Assembly: GCF_000142905.1 (NCBI RefSeq)
Contig: NW_013657619.1
Coordinates: 93,929-153,297 of the forward strand
DNA length: 59,369 nucleotides
From: Thecamonas trahens ATCC 50062
Lineage: Eukaryota > Apusozoa > Apusomonadida > Apusomonadidae
Reading direction: 5' to 3'
A program made the translations under genes and the position numbers. The notes under the pieces are model-generated. The model was not told the DNA's origin. It searched no databases and was given only the letters and a program-made list of their open reading frames with translations. Below, one piece after another: positions 58,119-59,369 of this stretch (the stretch's first letter is position 1; every line of letters begins with the position of its first letter).

Positions 58119-59369
58119 TGCTTTTGGAGCGTGGAGGGGTGGTGGTCTTGGTGGTAGGGGGGGGGACGGGGGGGGGGGAAGCCGGCGGTGGCATGGCGGG
58201 TCGGCGCCATTGGCCGGTTGTCCGCCCAACAACGGTCGAGTTGGACTGGGCTGGCGCCGATTGAGCTGGACTGCCATTTAGCAAGGGGGGGGAGGGGGGA
58301 AGCGGGGGAAGGAGGAGGGAGGGCTTAAGAGTGTGGTTGGGAGGAGGGAGGGAGGGAGGGAGGGGGGGGGGGATGGCGGTGGTGATCGTCATCGTGGTGA
58401 TGATGATGATGATGATGATGATGAGGGAGGGGCATGATGGCGATCGAGAATAGCCCGAGATCGGGCATAGAGTGTCACTAGCACCTCACATACTACACCT
58501 TTCATCTCGATCAACGCTCTCCACCACCTGATCTCCTCCGTTTACCACCACCCATCAACAGCTCAACCCATCGATACGCTCTGTTGCCCCCCTTGCGCCG
58601 ATGACATTCCATCATCACTCATGCCGTTTCGTTACCCGTTCGTTCAATTCCTTCAATTCGTTCAATTCCTTCAATTCGTTCGTTTCGTTGAATCGATTCG
58701 TTTCGTTGAATCGATTCGTTTTGTTTGTTCCGTTTGTTCCGTTTGTTCCGCTCGATTCGTTCGTTTCGTTCGTTTCGTTCGTTTCGTTCAATCGATTCGT
58801 TCGTTTCGTTCGTTTCGTTCAATCGATTCGTTCGGAAAGTGGCGGTCTGAAATTGAGCTCGCGCAAATGGCCCTGGCTATGGACACTGTTTTTCACTTCC
58901 AATACCACTCTCACTTCAGACCCAAAATGGTATGTCGACTGCCCTACCATGCCATTCTTGCAGAGGCTAGAGGGCCACAGAACTGCATACAGGACTGGAG
59001 AAGCAGCTAAGGGGGTGTACCTGGTGACGGTACATAGTGTGAGGTTGTTGGTATGACCATGTTCTCCATCCCTACCTCGCTATGGCCCTTGGTCACTCCC
59101 CTTACCACTGCCTCTGTCTCCCTCCGATGGGTTTTTGTCTGTTCACCCGCCCATCCACCACTCGGCCCTCCCCTCCTCCACATTCTCCAACCATTCCCTG
59201 TCCATTGCCTTCCCGCCACTCTCCCCTTCACGCCCTGCTCTTTCCTCTGCTCCTTCCTCTCCTCCTCCATCTCCTCCATCTCCCCTCCACGCCTTGTGCT
59301 GGTCCTCGGAGAACGACCATGTGATGAGTTTTTTGTCGGCTTTGCCTCTCGGCCGCCCTCCCCCTCCCC
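58119..59369. other. Right-end region with repeats, no gene recognised
   Basis: G-rich simple sequence at 58150-58370, a (GAT)n tract at about 58398-58425, an AT-richer composite minisatellite at 58630-58840, then 500 bp with no convincing frame or RNA. Right edge is C/T-rich. Confidence 0.5.
58630..58840. repeat. Composite TTCGT/TTCAA minisatellite with 9/18-bp periodicity
   Basis: Blocks: two copies of an 18-mer TTCGTTCAATTCCTTCAA; two of TTCGTTTCGTTGAATCGA; three of TTTGTTCCG; then repeated TTCGTTTCG ending in TTCAATCGA, twice. All blocks are multiples of 9. It is unusually AT-rich for this window. Confidence 0.85.

Noticed and set aside
58601-59056. Frames reading FNSFNSF or NETNERNE
   Set aside because: Translation of the TTCGT/TTCAA minisatellite.
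1-59369. CRISPR array, tRNA or rRNA genes, insertion sequences
   Set aside because: No spaced direct repeats of CRISPR type, no recognisable tRNA arms or rRNA, and no transposase or reverse transcriptase motifs were seen by eye. A tRNA scan would be needed to exclude tRNAs formally.

Overview
The window looks like nuclear DNA of a free-living flagellated protist with a very GC-rich, compact genome. Evidence seen directly: long single-exon reading frames on both strands, a few short GT-AG introns (about 60-350 bp), an IFT56 gene split by one intron, a mitochondrial bL21 gene carried in nuclear DNA, and many simple repeats and poly(G)/poly(C) tracts between genes. The composition and the gene families (soluble-type cyclase, RasGEF, PI3K-like, several flagellar genes) fit an apusomonad such as Thecamonas; that assignment is inference and was not checked against any database.

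Layout, left to right. 1-853 (-): 5' part of a gene running off the left edge. 1026-8056 (-): a soluble-adenylyl-cyclase-type protein (two cyclase domains plus P-loop NTPase) whose NTPase tail continues, after a one-base frame break, into a class I PI3K-like module (RBD, C2, helical domain, kinase-like lobe) that has lost its catalytic loop. 8783-9961 (-): NAD(P)-dependent reductase. 10273-12145 (-): IFT56/TTC26, two exons. 12316-15579 (-): secreted/transmembrane beta-helix protein with a multi-pass C-terminus and two small frame breaks. 15940-16374 (+): DRC8-like EF-hand protein, tail to tail with an unknown protein (16389-17675, -). 18284-19147 (+): DTW-domain protein. 19263-19835 (+): HIT protein. 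20195-21277 (+): unknown membrane protein. 21358-23123 (-): MT-A70 protein without DPPW. 23566-24441 (+): centrin-like protein. 24445-26082 (-): low-complexity coiled-coil protein. 26243-29797 (-): six-TM, channel-like RasGEF. 30353-31257 (+): secreted C39-like protein, two exons. 31305-32642 (-): SH3 plus IRS-type PTB adaptor. 34066-50875 (+): about 16.8 kb of almost continuous coiled coil in three frames, probably one giant gene. 51103-51666 (+): mitochondrial bL21. 52327-53295 (+): small four-TM protein, two exons. 53342-54220 (-): metallophosphoesterase. 54393-58118 (-): MYCBPAP/FAP147-like protein. 58119-59369: repeats, no gene recognised.

How the genes may relate. Several belong to the flagellum: IFT56 (intraflagellar transport), a DRC8-like EF-hand protein, a centrin-like protein and a MYCBPAP-like protein. 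Soluble-type cyclases are also often ciliary. A second theme is Ras/cAMP/phosphoinositide signalling: a cyclase joined to a Ras-binding pseudo-PI3K, a membrane RasGEF with a voltage-sensor-like region, and an SH3-PTB adaptor. Genes are packed tightly, with several tail-to-tail pairs only 3-80 bp apart. Four gene systems contain small frame breaks at short repeats or homopolymers, so assembly error must be excluded before calling any of them pseudogenes.
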